The notes under the pieces are model-generated. The model saw nothing but the letters and a program-made list of their open reading frames with translations, did not search any database and had not been told where the DNA came from. The translations under genes and the position numbers were made by a program. From a virus, in IMG/VR virus record IMGVR_UViG_3300032315_001715, positions 372,001 to 436,000 of that record: DNA of 64,000 nucleotides, one strand, 5' to 3'. Each line of letters starts with the position of its first letter. Position 1 is the first letter of the stretch. Shown here in pieces: positions 43,617 through 52,328 of this stretch.

Positions 43617-44156
43617 TTATAGCATCGTCGACGGATTGGTCAAGCCGATTTCTTGCAATATTCGTGTCACGGCCCATTCACCGCCGACGACGGTCTTGAA
43701 CGGTATGTCACGTGCGTCCAACAGGGCTGCGACCTTTTGATCATAGATCTCGGCTGCTTCTAGATCCTTTTGATTTCGCCCAATGGGATTGTACTCAAAA
43801 TTCCGCTGCAAGAGGAAGTTATGATTTTCAAAGGAGTCAAACACCTCCATGACGAGATCACGAAAGTTGTTGCTCAGGGAGCCTTCCCTGAGATATACCA
43901 ATCCAAGTGCAATTGGGCTATCGGTAATGACCCAGTCTATGCGGTGATCGCGAAGCCTGGAAATCCGGCGTTGCTGCTTGGCAAAGATATAGATCTGATC
44001 CTCGAGGATGTTGTGCCGACCTTCCCATACCATGTCCTTGGCGTATTCGGTAACCAGCTCAACTTCCAGCCGCATTTTTTTCATTTCATAGAACAAACCA
44101 GCCGCCGTGGTGCTCTTACCAGCGCCGGGACCGCCGAACAAATTGATTACCTGCAT
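43617..44156 (-). CDS. P-loop ATPase/kinase-like protein
   Basis: 179 residues. MQVINLFGGPGAGKSTTAAG starts with a Walker A; TDSPIALGL acts as the Walker B/DxSP nucleoside-kinase-like motif; RNFEYNPIGRNQ is a lid-like Arg segment. Resembles phage ATP-binding kinases of the deoxynucleoside or RNA-end type, but no specific substrate motif stands out. The start at 44156 follows AGGGGAGAATACC; a longer frame exists to 44213. Confidence 0.75.
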   Translation of the reverse strand: MQVINLFGGPGAGKSTTAAGLFYEMKKMRLEVELVTEYAKDMVWEGRHNILEDQIYIFAKQQRRISRLRDHRIDWVITDSPIALGLVYLREGSLSNNFRDLVMEVFDSFENHNFLLQRNFEYNPIGRNQKDLEAAEIYDQKVAALLDARDIPFKTVVGGEWAVTRILQEIGLTNPSTML

Positions 44157-44181
44157 GGTATTCTCCCCTGAGAATTGTGTT

Positions 44182-44982
44182 TTACAAGCGGCGTTCAAGC
44201 TCTGCCGCAACACTAGCGGCTAGATCAGCGTCATACCCATCCTTGTCCTCGTTGAGGGCATCCATGTTCTCCATGGCCCACATGTAGTAATCCGTTTCAA
44301 TTTCGGACAACAGCTTGCCACGATTCTTGCCAAATGGCCATGTTACCACGATCAACGGTTTCCAACACAAGGCATGTATCTGCTCACCTAGATCCGGGCC
44401 CTCGGTAACCTGGTTGGTAGCAAGGGCGTAGTCAACCAGGAACTCAAAAAGCAAGGCACATGTTATGGTATCGGCTCCCGCCCTGTGGGCACCTAGCTCG
44501 TCGGGAACCGGCAGATCAAGCTTGTAGCGAAGATAGCTGAGATTATATTGTAAATCAGGGAAATCAACGTTGAGAAGCTGCTTGCTTAGCCGGTGCGTGC
44601 AAATCCACTTGGATCTGTCAGCGGCAATCTCAGCATCCTCGATTGAACCTGCGTTGGCCCATGCATACATCAGCACGTCTTGATCGTACTTGCAGTTGTG
44701 GGCTACCAAATATGGTTGCGTCCACCCGAGGATATGCTTGGCCTGATCTGGTGCATCGAGCATGGTTGGCAAACCCTCGATCATTCGATTGCTGATGTGA
44801 TTCTTGGCGGATGCTTCCGGAGGTATGCCGTTTTCGGCGCCGAACAACATGTCAGAAACCTGCCATCTCTGCCCGTCGTAGCGAGCCCCGGCGATTTCAA
44901 CTATTTCTGCTTGTGCTGGGTGTAGATTTGTGGTTTCGGTATCAAGCACCGATACGGTGCTGAGAAATGTGTCTCTGTTCAT
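44182..44982 (-). CDS. DnaQ-like 3'-5' exonuclease with DUF3820-like tail
   Basis: 266 residues. The DEDDh triad is clear: VLDTETTNL (Exo I), VAHNCKYDQDVL (Exo II), GAHRAGADTITC (Exo III). The tail WPFGKNRGKLLSEIETDYYMWAMEN resembles the DUF3820 module often fused to phage exonucleases. It probably degrades or proofreads DNA or RNA ends. The stop of the upstream gene overlaps its start by 4 nt. Confidence 0.88.
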   Translation of the reverse strand: MNRDTFLSTVSVLDTETTNLHPAQAEIVEIAGARYDGQRWQVSDMLFGAENGIPPEASAKNHISNRMIEGLPTMLDAPDQAKHILGWTQPYLVAHNCKYDQDVLMYAWANAGSIEDAEIAADRSKWICTHRLSKQLLNVDFPDLQYNLSYLRYKLDLPVPDELGAHRAGADTITCALLFEFLVDYALATNQVTEGPDLGEQIHALCWKPLIVVTWPFGKNRGKLLSEIETDYYMWAMENMDALNEDKDGYDADLAASVAAELERRL

Positions 44983-45443
44983 TCCACATGTGTAATACCG
45001 TTACCGTGGAATGTAAATCTCAGAAAGAAAAAGGCCTGCTTGTTTTGCAGGTTTTGGACCATGAACCAGTAGGTGTCATTTTGATAGATCCATTGATAGA
45101 GATCAGCTTCTTGCAGGTTGTTTTCGTCGGCTTGATCCAACACCCAAAAGTTCCATTTGCATCCATTTGGTCCAAGATTTATGGTACCCTGGGATGACAC
45201 CGGTGCGGCCGTCATGCTGATACCAACCGGTTCTCGTGACGGCCAACAGCGTATCACCGGAACGAAACAGCTTTCAAATGGTGTGGTGTCAGCCGCGTCA
45301 ACAACCACCTGGTTGTAGTACCTGCGCATCTTGAACGGGAAACACAGCGTGGTTGACGGTGGAAGAACGTAATAGTGTTCTTTTTCCAGGGTAGTAACGA
45401 TCTTTGACCCTTGTGGAAGGCCGCCGGAATAGTAGGTGCTCAT
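44979..45443 (-). CDS. hypothetical beta-rich protein, late gene
   Basis: 154 residues. Rich in strands and aromatic residues (CKWNFWVLDQADENN; TYWFMVQNLQNKQAFFFLRF). Looks like a small virion component; no family recognised. The ATG is 4 nt after a GATAAATA box. It is the first gene of a leftward unit with the exonuclease. Confidence 0.65.
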   Translation of the reverse strand: MSTYYSGGLPQGSKIVTTLEKEHYYVLPPSTTLCFPFKMRRYYNQVVVDAADTTPFESCFVPVIRCWPSREPVGISMTAAPVSSQGTINLGPNGCKWNFWVLDQADENNLQEADLYQWIYQNDTYWFMVQNLQNKQAFFFLRFTFHGNGITHVE

Positions 45444-45447
45444 GATA

Positions 45448-45455
45448 TATTTATC
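45448..45455 (-). promoter_or_regulatory. T4-type late promoter box, GATAAATA
   Basis: Four nt before the minus-strand start at 45443; the plus-strand box CTAAATA (45457-45463) lies back to back, so this is a divergent late promoter region. Confidence 0.6.
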
Positions 45456-45490
45456 GCTAAATAACCCAAAGCAATTGGTGGTCTTGAGAA

Positions 45491-46846
45491 ATGAGCATTT
45501 ACAACTATCCTGTCACTGGATTACCTGGTCCAACTGGTATCACGGGTGCGATCGGTCCAACCGGAAATACCGGACCAACCGGAAATACTGGACCAAGTGG
45601 CATCAGCTTCACCGGGCCTACCGGTGCAACTGGCGCCGATTCCACGATAACCGGGCCTACCGGTGCAACCGGTGATTCTTTCACCGGACCAACCGGCGCG
45701 ACCGGATCTGATTCAATGGTAACCGGTCCTACCGGCGCGACGGTTACTGGTCCCACGGGAGAACGCGGTCCAACCGGTGCGACCGGCCGAGCTAGCACGG
45801 TTGCTGGTCCCAGCGGTCCGACCGGACAGCGAGGTTTCACCGGCCCGATCGGGCTGCGTGGTGCAACAGGTCCGTCGGGCGTAACGGGTTCGACCGGACC
45901 ATTTGGTGAGGGCAGCACGGGTCCGCAGGGTGAGGTTGGTCCAGAAGGACCGACGGGTCCCAGCGGTGCAGGCAGCACGGGACCTTCGGGTGCCACCGGA
46001 CCAGCTGGGGGTCCTACTGGATCCCCAGGATCGACCGGTACTACCGGACCGACAGGTCGAGCAGGTACCAGTTTCACCGGTCCAACAGGTTCACAGGGCA
46101 CCATTGGAGCACAGGGACCAACCGGTGCGACCGGTGCCCAGGGAGTGCAGGGCCTGACCGGGTCACCATCGACCACACCAGGACCAACCGGTCCGCAAGG
46201 ATCGCAGGGCAATGCCGGTGCAACAGGACCAACTGGGGCAAGTGGTGCTACTGGTCCGCAGGGATTGATCGGAAATACCGGTCCACAGGGTGTGCAAGGC
46301 CCACAGGGCAATGTTGGTGCCACGGGCGCTATCGGTACAACAGGTGCCACGGGCGCTACCGGTACAACCGGACCGCAGGGTGTGCAGGGGTCACAAGGCA
46401 ATCTAGGATCAACCGGGACCACGGGTGCTACCGGTGCTACCGGTGCTACCGGCCCAACAGGGCTGCTAGGATCAACAGGTCCACGGGGGTCACAGGGTAA
46501 TCTAGGTGCCACTGGATCAACCGGATCGACCGGGCCAACCGGCGTGTCAAGCTATCCAACATCTAGATCCCAGGTAACCACATCGACATGGAATGCGGTG
46601 ATCACCGATCAATACCTCGGCGTGACCTACTCTGGTAACGTAACCATTAATCTTCCCACGGGAGTTGATCAAAAGGGATTGATAATCAAGGATGAAAACG
46701 GGTCTGCTAACAGCAATCCCATCACCTTGGTGCCGAACGGTTCCCAGACCATTGACGGTCAATCGTCGGTCAGCATTAACAACAGCCACGGTGCCGCAAC
46801 GTTATGGTTCCACAGCGGTGTTTGGCATGTGATAAGCAAGGCATGA
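45491..46846 (+). CDS. collagen-like tail fibre protein
   Basis: 451 residues. Residues about 10-355 are Gly-X-Y triplets, mostly [10 protein letters not shown], with a few breaks; residues about 360-451 form a globular tip ([23 protein letters not shown]). Collagen-like phage proteins trimerise and extend fibres. The repeats create long spurious antisense frames. The ribosome site is weak; a late box lies about 28 nt upstream. Confidence 0.85.
   Translation: MSIYNYPVTGLPGPTGITGAIGPTGNTGPTGNTGPSGISFTGPTGATGADSTITGPTGATGDSFTGPTGATGSDSMVTGPTGATVTGPTGERGPTGATGRASTVAGPSGPTGQRGFTGPIGLRGATGPSGVTGSTGPFGEGSTGPQGEVGPEGPTGPSGAGSTGPSGATGPAGGPTGSPGSTGTTGPTGRAGTSFTGPTGSQGTIGAQGPTGATGAQGVQGLTGSPSTTPGPTGPQGSQGNAGATGPTGASGATGPQGLIGNTGPQGVQGPQGNVGATGAIGTTGATGATGTTGPQGVQGSQGNLGSTGTTGATGATGATGPTGLLGSTGPRGSQGNLGATGSTGSTGPTGVSSYPTSRSQVTTSTWNAVITDQYLGVTYSGNVTINLPTGVDQKGLIIKDENGSANSNPITLVPNGSQTIDGQSSVSINNSHGAATLWFHSGVWHVISKA
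45530..46540. repeat. Gly-X-Y coding repeats
   Basis: Degenerate 9- to 18-bp units rich in accggtcc/ggtgc. Prone to slippage and recombination with similar repeats in the giant fibre at 59.4 kb. Confidence 0.8.
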
Positions 46847-46854
46847 TGCACCAC

Positions 46855-46861
46855 ATAAATA
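46855..46861 (+). promoter_or_regulatory. T4-type late promoter box, ATAAATA
   Basis: 22 nt before the 317-residue structural protein. Confidence 0.55.
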
Positions 46862-46883
46862 TCATGAGATTGGATGACAAGAA

Positions 46884-47837
46884 ATGACCGTAGGTAGCCG
46901 AGTAAATCCCAACTTTCCGATACCTGGCATCGACCAAAGCAGCCGCGGTTTCCGCGATAACTTTGCCACGATCAAACAGGAAATCGAAAACATACAAAGC
47001 AAGCACATACAGCTGACTGGGGCGTTCATCAGCGATCCGATTGAAATTGGCAATGGCGAGAGCGACGTAATAATACCTGTCAACGTTAGCCTTACCAACA
47101 TACAAGCGGCTGGGGCTAATCTCAGCGTTCAATACAATCTAAACAACACCATCACCGGTTCAGAGATGTATTATAATTCCGGCCGTGTTGGTATCAACAC
47201 CAGCCTACCAACCGAAGCGCTGGATGTGGTGGGTAACATCAAGATCGTCAACGGTGAATCCACCACCATGCAGCTTGGTAGCAATCTACGCATCAAGGCT
47301 GGTCAGGCATCAACCGTATTTTCGATCAACAATTCAAATATCATCGTCATTGACAACGCCAACAGTTATGTAGGCATTGGTACCAATCCAATGACCACCC
47401 TTGACATGGTGTCGGCCAACTCTGATGCCATGATGATACGATACACCAAAAACAACAGTGATAGCGGTGTTCGTTTGACGACAACCCAGACCAACACCAC
47501 CCTGGCCACGGTATTTGAGCAGAGAAACACCAACAAGGTCGGCGGCATGCGATTGGATCAGCAAGGCAATCTAAGCCTGCATGTCAACGAAAGCATGGAT
47601 GCTAATCTCAGTGATGCCAGCCGTGTCGTGGTGATATTGCCAAACAACAACGTTGGTATCGGTTCAATGGTACCAAAAAATCAGCTGGATGTGCAAGGCA
47701 ATGCGCATGTCAGCGGTATGCTGTCGGTCGGATCAGTGCCAAGCATAACCGGATCAAGGGGTGGTAACGCTGCCTTGGCCAGCTTGCTGACCGCCCTGGT
47801 TGGCATGGGACTCATAGTAGACAACACAACAGCATGA
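46884..47837 (+). CDS. T4-type baseplate/fibre structural protein
   Basis: 317 residues. The N-terminus NPNFPIPGIDQSSRGFRDNFATIK is typical of virion fibre proteins in T4-like phages of aquatic bacteria. The rest has repeats with RVGINTSLPTEALDV and YVGIGTNPMTTLDM, the VGIGT motif common in phage fibres. The C-terminus is short and hydrophobic. It was not matched to a specific T4 gp number. Confidence 0.75.
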   Translation: MTVGSRVNPNFPIPGIDQSSRGFRDNFATIKQEIENIQSKHIQLTGAFISDPIEIGNGESDVIIPVNVSLTNIQAAGANLSVQYNLNNTITGSEMYYNSGRVGINTSLPTEALDVVGNIKIVNGESTTMQLGSNLRIKAGQASTVFSINNSNIIVIDNANSYVGIGTNPMTTLDMVSANSDAMMIRYTKNNSDSGVRLTTTQTNTTLATVFEQRNTNKVGGMRLDQQGNLSLHVNESMDANLSDASRVVVILPNNNVGIGSMVPKNQLDVQGNAHVSGMLSVGSVPSITGSRGGNAALASLLTALVGMGLIVDNTTA

Positions 47838-47851
47838 TCTGGAGCAGATAG

Positions 47852-48181
47852 ATGGTCACCCAAACACCAAAAATATTCGGACAAAACAAACCCGACGCTG
47901 GTATCAACACCAATCTGTTCACGGTGTCGACCGGTAACAACGCACAGATCAGCATCTTTGTTGCCAACCAGCTGGAAGATTACGATCGGTTTAACATCGC
48001 GTTGGTCCCAGCATCGACCAGCCAACAACCGGAAAACTATCTTGCATATTCAACCCCGTTAAGCGCCAACGGAGTGCTGGCATTTAGCGGTATCTATCTA
48101 AATTCAGGGGACAAGGTATTCGTGTCGTCTGAGCTAGGCAACTGTTCGTTTACCGCAACTGGTATTGATTTTAGCGCATGA
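47852..48181 (+). CDS. small structural protein
   Basis: 109 residues, strand-rich with NNAQISIFVANQLEDYDRFNIAL. Follows the fibre gene by 14 nt and probably belongs to the same virion module. Function unassigned. Confidence 0.65.
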   Translation: MVTQTPKIFGQNKPDAGINTNLFTVSTGNNAQISIFVANQLEDYDRFNIALVPASTSQQPENYLAYSTPLSANGVLAFSGIYLNSGDKVFVSSELGNCSFTATGIDFSA

Positions 48182-48221
48182 TCAGCTCAGTTTGGCCTGT
48201 TGTTACGTAAATATGCCGGCA

Positions 48222-48488
48222 ATGGGCAAACTGATAAGATTCCCTGGCAAGAAAACACCATCCAAGATCCGCTTGGAGGATTTCTTCCTCCAACGGCTTC
48301 CAGACCATCAACAATATTGCGATCTTGGTAACGTGCAGTTTACCTGTGCATCATGCGGAAACGTTTCCAAGTTCTCATTCACCGGCGTGGTGTTTAGGGA
48401 ATGCCATTTTTATTGCAGCCAGTGTGGCGTCGGATATAAGCTTAACAATCCACTATTTGGTCGCAAACGCGGCTCTGGGAGCCAGTAA
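48222..48488 (+). CDS. zinc-ribbon-like small protein
   Basis: 88 residues. CASCGNVS and CSQCGVGY form a C4 zinc site after a basic N-terminus (MGKLIRFPGKKTPSKI). Start choice: ATG 48222 or 48213; a TAAATA box at 48208-48213 overlaps the earlier ATG, which favours 48222. Overlaps the next start by one base. Confidence 0.65.
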   Translation: MGKLIRFPGKKTPSKIRLEDFFLQRLPDHQQYCDLGNVQFTCASCGNVSKFSFTGVVFRECHFYCSQCGVGYKLNNPLFGRKRGSGSQ

Positions 48489-48754
48489 TGTTTGGCGGAG
48501 ATCATCCATTTTCAATACCACTGGGAGAGCTAACATCAGAAGAGCTCGACCAACGCTACTCCACGCTGATGAATCGCTGGCACATTGCCCGACGCATGAA
48601 CATGGATCAGGGAGTCATGCATCAGCTTGATCTGCTGCTGTCATCGATCGACATGGAAAAAGAAAAGCGTGCTGCCGTTGACGATCGCATCAACGGTGTA
48701 GTATTAGATACAGACCCGATCCAAATGAACGGATCCAAAGAAAAGAGAACTTAA
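48488..48754 (+). CDS. conserved-type small hypothetical protein
   Basis: 88 residues, helical, acidic/basic (GELTSEELDQRYSTLMNRWH, LLSSIDMEKEKR). Genes of this kind sit in T4-type structural/replication clusters. Function unknown. Confidence 0.6.
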   Translation: MFGGDHPFSIPLGELTSEELDQRYSTLMNRWHIARRMNMDQGVMHQLDLLLSSIDMEKEKRAAVDDRINGVVLDTDPIQMNGSKEKRT

Positions 48755-48779
48755 ATTGCCTTTGATCCTGGAAACCAAG

Positions 48780-49415
48780 ATGCATGCGGCATTTCGCATC
48801 ATCAGGTTATTGGATAATCAATTGATCGCTAGCAACTGCATCATTGATTGTTCCATTGATATCTTGCCAACATCTAACCCGTCAAATGCCAAGGATCGCA
48901 TAAAAGCCATGCGTTTATGGATCGAGGAATACCTCGACGGTGCGTTAGCATTTGGCATCAATACCAATGCTAATACTGAAACCTTTGAATCCATCGGAAA
49001 TCAGATCATGATGTGCCCTGATGATCCGCACGATTATCTGTTGCTGTTGTTGATACACAGCAAGCTGGATGCCATCGGCGGCAGTGGGATCGTGGTATCA
49101 AAAACCAATCTAATCTCGGATACCGGAGAAGGATTTTCCAATTCCGTTGAAGGAACTGCGGAGGATTGGTTACCAGTGAATTCCCAATGGATCGGAGAGC
49201 CTGCATATCACGATCGCCCTTGGTGGCACCGAGACGACAGCAGCACGGTTGATATGAAATATGAGGAAGGTGAGGACATCACCGATGTTCCAGAGCTTGG
49301 TATCAATCTCATTGAGCTCGTTGGCCAAAAGCAGCCATCTCCCGATAATGAACAACCGTTGGCCGAAATCGTCAAGCCGGCATTTAAACCTCGAGTGCTA
49401 ACACTGGATGATTGA
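48780..49415 (+). CDS. hypothetical protein in the T4-type core cluster
   Basis: About 211 residues. N-terminus MHAAFRIIRLLDNQLIASNC; contains ICPDD-like MMCPDDPHDYLLLLLIHSKLDAIG and an acidic C-terminal half. ATG at 48780 follows TGGAAACC; a TTG at 48756 is an alternative start directly after the previous stop. Function unknown. Confidence 0.65.
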   Translation: MHAAFRIIRLLDNQLIASNCIIDCSIDILPTSNPSNAKDRIKAMRLWIEEYLDGALAFGINTNANTETFESIGNQIMMCPDDPHDYLLLLLIHSKLDAIGGSGIVVSKTNLISDTGEGFSNSVEGTAEDWLPVNSQWIGEPAYHDRPWWHRDDSSTVDMKYEEGEDITDVPELGINLIELVGQKQPSPDNEQPLAEIVKPAFKPRVLTLDD

Positions 49416-49929
49416 TCTAGGTAATCGCCGTATATTGGACGACGGCACCGTGATTTGTACCAGCGACGCCGTGATGGAAATGCTGTACTCCGGAAAAAGC
49501 ATTGCCGGAGTTTTGTGTGAGGATTGGAGAGATGCCGACGAATGGGCCACGGCTTCCAAGGTTTGCGACAACGAATGGCCTGGACCGGTACATGCAACAG
49601 GGAAATACTACCAAGACATTGATTGGTTCCAGCACTGGTTGACCCCAGAGCCATATACCCTCATTGATCTAGGCAGCTGGTGCAGGGAAAGATGCCGCAC
49701 GCCCGACGAACTCAGTCGGGTAGATTTGGAAATCCGTGAGTTTGAAACTCGCGGCATGATTCCCATAATGAAACACCTAATATATTGCGTCGATGTTTGG
49801 CGGCAACACGGCGTCGTATGGGGTGTTGGCCGCGGTAGCTCGGTGTGCTCGTTTGTTTTGCATTTAATTGGCATAAATCGCATAAATCCCATCGAACACG
49901 GTCTTGATATCGGCGAATGGTTGAAATAA
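49408..49929 (+). CDS. DnaE-motif protein (bacterial Pol III alpha fragment-like)
   Basis: 173 residues. The C-terminus WGVGRGSSVCSFVLHLIGIN, followed by RINPIEHGLD, matches the bacterial DnaE palm segment (GPGRGSAAGSLVAY..GI..DP). The rest of DnaE, including the metal-binding aspartates, is absent, so it is not a polymerase. It may be a domesticated fragment that binds DNA, nucleotides or the replisome. Overlaps the previous gene by 8 nt. Confidence 0.65.
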   Translation: MIDLGNRRILDDGTVICTSDAVMEMLYSGKSIAGVLCEDWRDADEWATASKVCDNEWPGPVHATGKYYQDIDWFQHWLTPEPYTLIDLGSWCRERCRTPDELSRVDLEIREFETRGMIPIMKHLIYCVDVWRQHGVVWGVGRGSSVCSFVLHLIGINRINPIEHGLDIGEWLK

Positions 49930-49932
49930 ATA
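49925..49932 (+). promoter_or_regulatory. T4-type late promoter, AATAAATA
   Basis: 25 nt before a gene with a strong AAGGAG site. Confidence 0.6.
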
Positions 49933-49956
49933 CCCACATATAACAAGGAGCCCAAC

Positions 49957-50394
49957 ATGGCAAAAAAGCACTACACGTCATTGGGAGAGCAGATCGACAT
50001 GTCGGCACTCGCCATCAAGCATTCACAAACGGTTGCACTTGGTAACGCTAGGATGAACGCCAGGGGAGACATTCTCGGCAACGGCGGGGTCGTTCTTCGC
50101 ACGCAGGAACAGATCGAATCAGAATGGAAGCGCACACAGACCGAGAATCGGGACCTTTCAGGTATTTCCGCAAACATCAAGGATCCGCTGCCAGCGTCGA
50201 TGACCAAGGGTAAAAGGCTCACCGAAGATCGGGATTTTGATCCGGCGGTTGCTGATTCGTCGGTGCCAGCGGCAGCCACACATACCGCTGTTGAAGACCA
50301 AGCAACCAATGGTGCAATCCTCAAGGAATTGGTGGAAAAGCAAGCAACCGGCAACGTTCCCCCACGTCGTCGCAAGATAGTGGATTCAGACTAA
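49957..50394 (+). CDS. hypothetical protein, late promoter
   Basis: 145 residues, hydrophilic, low hydrophobicity, Ala/Thr/Lys-rich with a basic PPRRRKIV end. AAGGAG lies 7 nt before the ATG. Its stop shares a base with the co-chaperonin start, so the two are translationally coupled. Possibly a scaffold-type or virion protein; unproven. Confidence 0.65.
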   Translation: MAKKHYTSLGEQIDMSALAIKHSQTVALGNARMNARGDILGNGGVVLRTQEQIESEWKRTQTENRDLSGISANIKDPLPASMTKGKRLTEDRDFDPAVADSSVPAAATHTAVEDQATNGAILKELVEKQATGNVPPRRRKIVDSD

Positions 50395-50708
50395 TGGGAA
50401 AAACCATCAAGGCCTTGCATGACAAGGTGCTGGTCGTCAACATCGAAAACGGCGGTAAGATCACCTCCGGAGGCATCATCATCCCCGATGACAATGGCAA
50501 GGAGCGAGGCATCCGCCCTAGATGGGCTGAGATCTATGCCGTCGGATCTGACATCACGGATCTAACCCCGGGGCAGTGGATACTGATCAGCCACGGTCGA
50601 TGGAGCCGAGGAGTTGACTTTGTTACGGATGCCGGAAAGATCACCCTTCGCCAGGTCGATTATCCCGAGGCCGTGCTGCTGGTTTCCGACACTGATCCTC
50701 TAGCCTAA
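50394..50708 (+). CDS. GroES/gp31-like co-chaperonin
   Basis: 104 residues. IKALHDKVLVVNIENGGKITSGGIIIPDDNGKE carries the GroES N-terminal strand and mobile-loop Gly-Gly-Ile-Ile; later AEIYAVGSD and GQWILIS complete the beta-barrel. T4 gp31 replaces host GroES to fold the large capsid protein in GroEL; this protein likely does the same. Confidence 0.88.
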   Translation: MGKTIKALHDKVLVVNIENGGKITSGGIIIPDDNGKERGIRPRWAEIYAVGSDITDLTPGQWILISHGRWSRGVDFVTDAGKITLRQVDYPEAVLLVSDTDPLA

Positions 50709-50752
50709 ACAAACACCTTGACACAACCGAGAGGTTGTTACATAGTTGATGT

Positions 50753-51208
50753 ATGATCACCTATGTTCAAGGCGACCTTCTAGGAGCCACCCAAAAGGTA
50801 ATAGTCCATGGTACCAATAACCGTGGCGTAATGGGATCTGGCGTGGCCCGCCAGATCCGAGCTAGATGGCCAAACGTCTATGAGGTATATGCACTCAAGC
50901 ACAAGGTCTTTGGCCTTGATCTGGGAGACGTGATACCGGTAGCAACGCTGGATGGCAAGGTCATCGTCAATGCCGTGACGCAGGACGGATTTGGTCGGGA
51001 TGGTCAACGATATGTTGACTATGCTGCCATCGAGCGATGCTTTGAGATCATCAACGATAAGGTACATGCCTGGGAGGTCACCGAGGTGGCATTTCCTTTT
51101 ATCGGTGCAGGCCTCGGAGGAGGAGACTGGAAGATCATAGAAGAGATTCTCACCCGAACTGCAACGTTTTATACACCGGTGGTCTATGATTTCCAGGTAG
51201 ATCCGTGA
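50753..51208 (+). CDS. macrodomain protein (ADP-ribose binding/hydrolysis)
   Basis: 151 residues, a complete single macrodomain. ITYVQGDLL, VHGTNNRGVMGSGVA (ADP-ribose site, NN and GV loop) and AFPFIGAGLGGGDW (phosphate loop) are all present. Related to Poa1p/ALC1-like ADP-ribosyl hydrolases and phage macro proteins. It could remove host-made ADP-ribose marks or ADP-ribose-1-phosphate from tRNA repair. Confidence 0.88.
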   Translation: MITYVQGDLLGATQKVIVHGTNNRGVMGSGVARQIRARWPNVYEVYALKHKVFGLDLGDVIPVATLDGKVIVNAVTQDGFGRDGQRYVDYAAIERCFEIINDKVHAWEVTEVAFPFIGAGLGGGDWKIIEEILTRTATFYTPVVYDFQVDP

Positions 51209-51236
51209 TATGCTTGCGTTCAAACAGGGGATTTAG

Positions 51237-52169
51237 ATGAGCATCAAAAATAATTTATGGACTGAGCGCTATCGCCCAATCAAGCTAGACGACTATGTAT
51301 GGATCGATGACGATCAGAAGCGAGAAGTTGAAGGCTGGGTTGCTGAAAAAGAAATCCCACATATCCTATTAAGTGGTGGTCCGGGCTGCGGTAAGACCAG
51401 CCTTGCTAAAATGGTCCTCAAGGAAATGGGAGTGGATGACAGCGACGTCAAGTATGTCAACGCATCGATGATGACCGGTATCGATGGCATGCGCGACCTC
51501 GTTGGATTCTGTGAAACCATGCCTAGCGGTGATTTTCGATATGTGTTGCTTGACGAAGCTGATCGTCTGAGCCCACAGGCACAGGACTCACTCAAGAACA
51601 TGATAGAGGAATACAGCTCAATATGCCGCTGGATCCTTACCACCAATCGACCACACAAGATATTTGGTCCGATACATTCTCGTGTGCAGGGCTTCCATGT
51701 CGAGGCATTGGACCGGGAACAGTTCGTTACACGGGTGGGAACAATTCTTCTCACCGAGGGCGTTGATCTCAATGAACAAAATCTCGAAATACTTGATGAA
51801 TATGTCACGGTCACATACCCTGATCTTCGCAAGTGTCTCAACATGCTACAGCAAAATTGCAAGGATGGCGAGCTGCGTCGACCCAAGAAATCCGGCGGCG
51901 GTGTGGCTGAATACATGATCGAGGCCGTTTCCCTGTTCAAGAACGGTAAGATCCATGAGGCTCGCAAATTGGTATGCGCTAATGCAAGCGATGCTGATTA
52001 CGAGGAGATTTATCGGCTGCTGTATCGCAATCTCGAATGGTGGGGTCGTGATGACGATACACAAAATCGTGCGGTGGTGATCATTGCCAACCGGCTAAAG
52101 GATCATGCACTGGTAGCAGATCCTGAAATTGCCATGGCAGCATGCTTGATTGAATTATCGATGCTGTGA
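51237..52169 (+). CDS. sliding-clamp loader large subunit (T4 gp44-like)
   Basis: 310 residues. WTERYRPIKLDDYV opens the family; SGGPGCGKTSLAKMV is Walker A; YVLLDEADRLSPQAQ Walker B; WILTTNRPHKI sensor 1 and the SRVQGFHVEALD region follow. It loads the phage clamp on DNA for replication and, in T4, for late transcription, which fits the many late boxes here. The small subunit and clamp are not in the window. Confidence 0.92.
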   Translation: MSIKNNLWTERYRPIKLDDYVWIDDDQKREVEGWVAEKEIPHILLSGGPGCGKTSLAKMVLKEMGVDDSDVKYVNASMMTGIDGMRDLVGFCETMPSGDFRYVLLDEADRLSPQAQDSLKNMIEEYSSICRWILTTNRPHKIFGPIHSRVQGFHVEALDREQFVTRVGTILLTEGVDLNEQNLEILDEYVTVTYPDLRKCLNMLQQNCKDGELRRPKKSGGGVAEYMIEAVSLFKNGKIHEARKLVCANASDADYEEIYRLLYRNLEWWGRDDDTQNRAVVIIANRLKDHALVADPEIAMAACLIELSML

Positions 52170-52187
52170 TGATTTATTAAAAATCCA

Positions 52188-52218
52188 TGTGCTGTATGTG
52201 GATATCACATACAGCACA
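52188..52218. terminator. bidirectional terminator between convergent modules
   Basis: Perfect 13-bp stem (TGTGCTGTATGTG and complement) with a 5-nt loop, between the clamp-loader gene and the leftward fibre module. 52219-52328 holds nothing else. Confidence 0.8.
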
Positions 52219-52328
52219 ATATGAAATGATTATTGTGGTATCTCTAGCCAAATGACTTCCCAGGGAAAACCAGATTAGGCGGTGATATCACGCAATGCTT
52301 GGCGATAAACGGTTCGAAGGCTGACCAG

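Noticed and set aside
45505-46512. Long minus-strand open frame opposite the collagen-like fibre
   Set aside because: It is the mirror image of Gly-X-Y repeats (Pro-rich [10 protein letters not shown]), with no ribosome site or promoter.
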